From: a virus
Length of the DNA: 22,427 bases
IMG/VR virus record: IMGVR_UViG_3300009702_000349
Location: 1 to 22,427 of that record
Direction: 5' to 3' (one strand)
A model generated the notes under the pieces. The model was not told where the DNA came from. It saw only the letters and a list, made by a program, of their open reading frames with translations, and did not search any database. Both the position numbers and the translations under genes were made by a program. This document shows positions 21,320 to 22,427 of this stretch, one piece after another. Every line of letters starts with the position of its first letter. The first letter of the stretch is position 1.

Positions 21320-22427
21320 TTAGAATAATGAAAAAACGCAGGATCACAAAACGAGATGCTTCCATTGTTGTTTATAATAAACATAAAATCGAAAAAGCGA
21401 TATTGAGTGCAGCCTATGATATTAGCCCCGCTGAAATACCCGATGTATCTAAAGTAATAAAACATATAGATCAATTAGTCAGCGATCTAATGACGGTTGA
21501 AACTATACAGGATATCACTATAAGTACATTACGAACTTATGGATTCACTAAAATAGCAAGTTGTTATCAAAGATATAGAAATAATAAATCCATAATACGA
21601 AATGCGCATCCTGATAATACCGCATTACGGGATTATGTATTTACTGCAAAGTATGCTAGGACTAAGAAACATAGTCTTATAAAAGAAACTTGGTCTGAAA
21701 CTTGCCATAGAGTTATGGATATGCACTGTCGAAAATATCCATTACTAACAAGCGAAATAATAACAGTTTTCCAAAGATCGGTTATAACTGGAAAAGTTAT
21801 ACCATCCGCCAGATCATTACAATTTGCTGGACCTGCTATTGAAACACACAATGAACGCATTTATAACTGTTCCGCTACGGCTGCAAATAGACAATCTTAC
21901 TTTTCAGATTTACTATTCATATTACTATGCGGATGCGGTGTAGGTATATCAATCCAAAGATGCCATGTAAAACAACTTCCAGAAATAAAACATATTTCCA
22001 GAAAAGTACTACACTATAGTATAGATGATAGTATAGAAGGTTGGGCGAATGCAGTAAAAATGTTGTTTACATGTTACATGCAAACAGGTGATTATGTTGA
22101 ATTTGATTATAGTAGCATTCGTCCAGAAGGTTCACCACTAATCACAAGTGGGGGAAATGCACCGGGACATCTTGGATTGAAAAAATCATTAGAACAAGTT
22201 AGAGAGATTCTAAACCAATCTTGTGAGCGTAAACTTCGACCTATTGAAGTTGCTGATATTACTTGCATTATAGCCGATGCAGTGTTATCCGGCGGGATTC
22301 GTAGGGCATCATTATGGATAGGCTTTGATTCTGATGATGGTGAAATGATGACCTATAAAACAGGTGATTGGTTATCGAAACATTTATATCGAAAAAATAC
22401 TAACATTTCTGCGTATATACTTCGGGA
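21316..22427 (+). CDS. nrdJ: Class II (adenosylcobalamin-dependent) ribonucleotide reductase, N-terminal part
   Basis: The frame is open to the right edge, giving 370 residues of a longer protein. The N terminus (residues 15-95) is an ATP-cone-like regulatory domain (VVYNKHKIEKAILSAAYD). The catalytic part shows IYNCSATAANRQSYFSDLLF, then LLCGCGVGISIQRCHVKQLP, then DSIEGWANAVKMLF and LITSGGNAPG, a pattern typical of cobalamin-dependent ribonucleoside-triphosphate reductases. C in YNCSA corresponds to a conserved redox cysteine. It would reduce ribonucleotides to deoxyribonucleotides without oxygen or a separate small subunit. ATG 21316 overlaps the ligase stop (ATGA); ATG 21328 is an alternative. 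The C-terminal finger-loop and reductant cysteines lie beyond the window. Confidence 0.82.
   Translation, partial: MIRIMKKRRITKRDASIVVYNKHKIEKAILSAAYDISPAEIPDVSKVIKHIDQLVSDLMTVETIQDITISTLRTYGFTKIASCYQRYRNNKSIIRNAHPDNTALRDYVFTAKYARTKKHSLIKETWSETCHRVMDMHCRKYPLLTSEIITVFQRSVITGKVIPSARSLQFAGPAIETHNERIYNCSATAANRQSYFSDLLFILLCGCGVGISIQRCHVKQLPEIKHISRKVLHYSIDDSIEGWANAVKMLFTCYMQTGDYVEFDYSSIRPEGSPLITSGGNAPGHLGLKKSLEQVREILNQSCERKLRPIEVADITCIIADAVLSGGIRRASLWIGFDSDDGEMMTYKTGDWLSKHLYRKNTNISAYILR

Overview
This window is most likely part of a tailed double-stranded DNA phage, or a closely related prophage, with an AT-rich genome. The left end holds tail-tip genes and the rest is a nearly complete replication and nucleotide-metabolism module. 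All convincing genes lie on the + strand, are tightly packed and often overlap by 1 to 23 bases. The tail-tip protein resembles the large hub proteins of gene transfer agents and alphaproteobacterial siphophages, and it is followed by a DUF2793-type protein. I therefore infer a siphovirus-like phage of an alphaproteobacterial host, but no host gene is present to prove it.

Layout. Bases 1-3853 are the tail tip: a large hub-type protein that is open at the left edge and split by an apparent single-base frameshift near 1148-1151, then the DUF2793 protein. Bases 3854-4190 are a GC-richer control region with several palindromes, a consensus sigma70-type promoter and a hairpin at the predicted 5' end of the transcript. 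It leads into a small hexapeptide-repeat (beta-helix) protein. Bases 4677-9782 carry a SNF2-type helicase, a run of small unknown genes and a possible single-stranded-DNA-binding protein with an acidic tail. Bases 9816-16179 carry a primase fused to an MCM-like helicase, then ThyX, a MazG-like pyrophosphatase, a diverged cytosine-C5-methyltransferase-like protein, a deoxynucleotide kinase and a dCMP deaminase. Bases 16184-18124 encode a family A DNA polymerase with a 3'-5' exonuclease domain. Bases 18125-18562 are non-coding, with two divergent promoters and a probable minus-strand small RNA. Bases 18563-20276 hold four small unknown genes, the last two GC-richer and rich in coiled coil. Bases 20301-20397 form a highly structured RNA ending in a terminator. 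Bases 20477-22427 hold an ATP-dependent DNA ligase and the start of a cobalamin-dependent (class II) ribonucleotide reductase that runs off the right edge.

How the genes fit together. Ribonucleotide reductase, dCMP deaminase, ThyX, the MazG-like enzyme and the kinase would supply and police dNTPs. The primase-MCM fusion, polymerase, ligase, SNF2 helicase and candidate single-stranded-DNA-binding protein would form a largely self-sufficient replisome. The most unusual points are the zinc ribbon-TOPRIM-MCM fusion, a minus-strand RNA unit with its own promoter and terminator beside the polymerase gene, a set of CTTGAC promoters whose transcripts begin with a hairpin, and the switch-like RNA at 20301-20397. 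Short in-frame tandem repeats recur in four genes.
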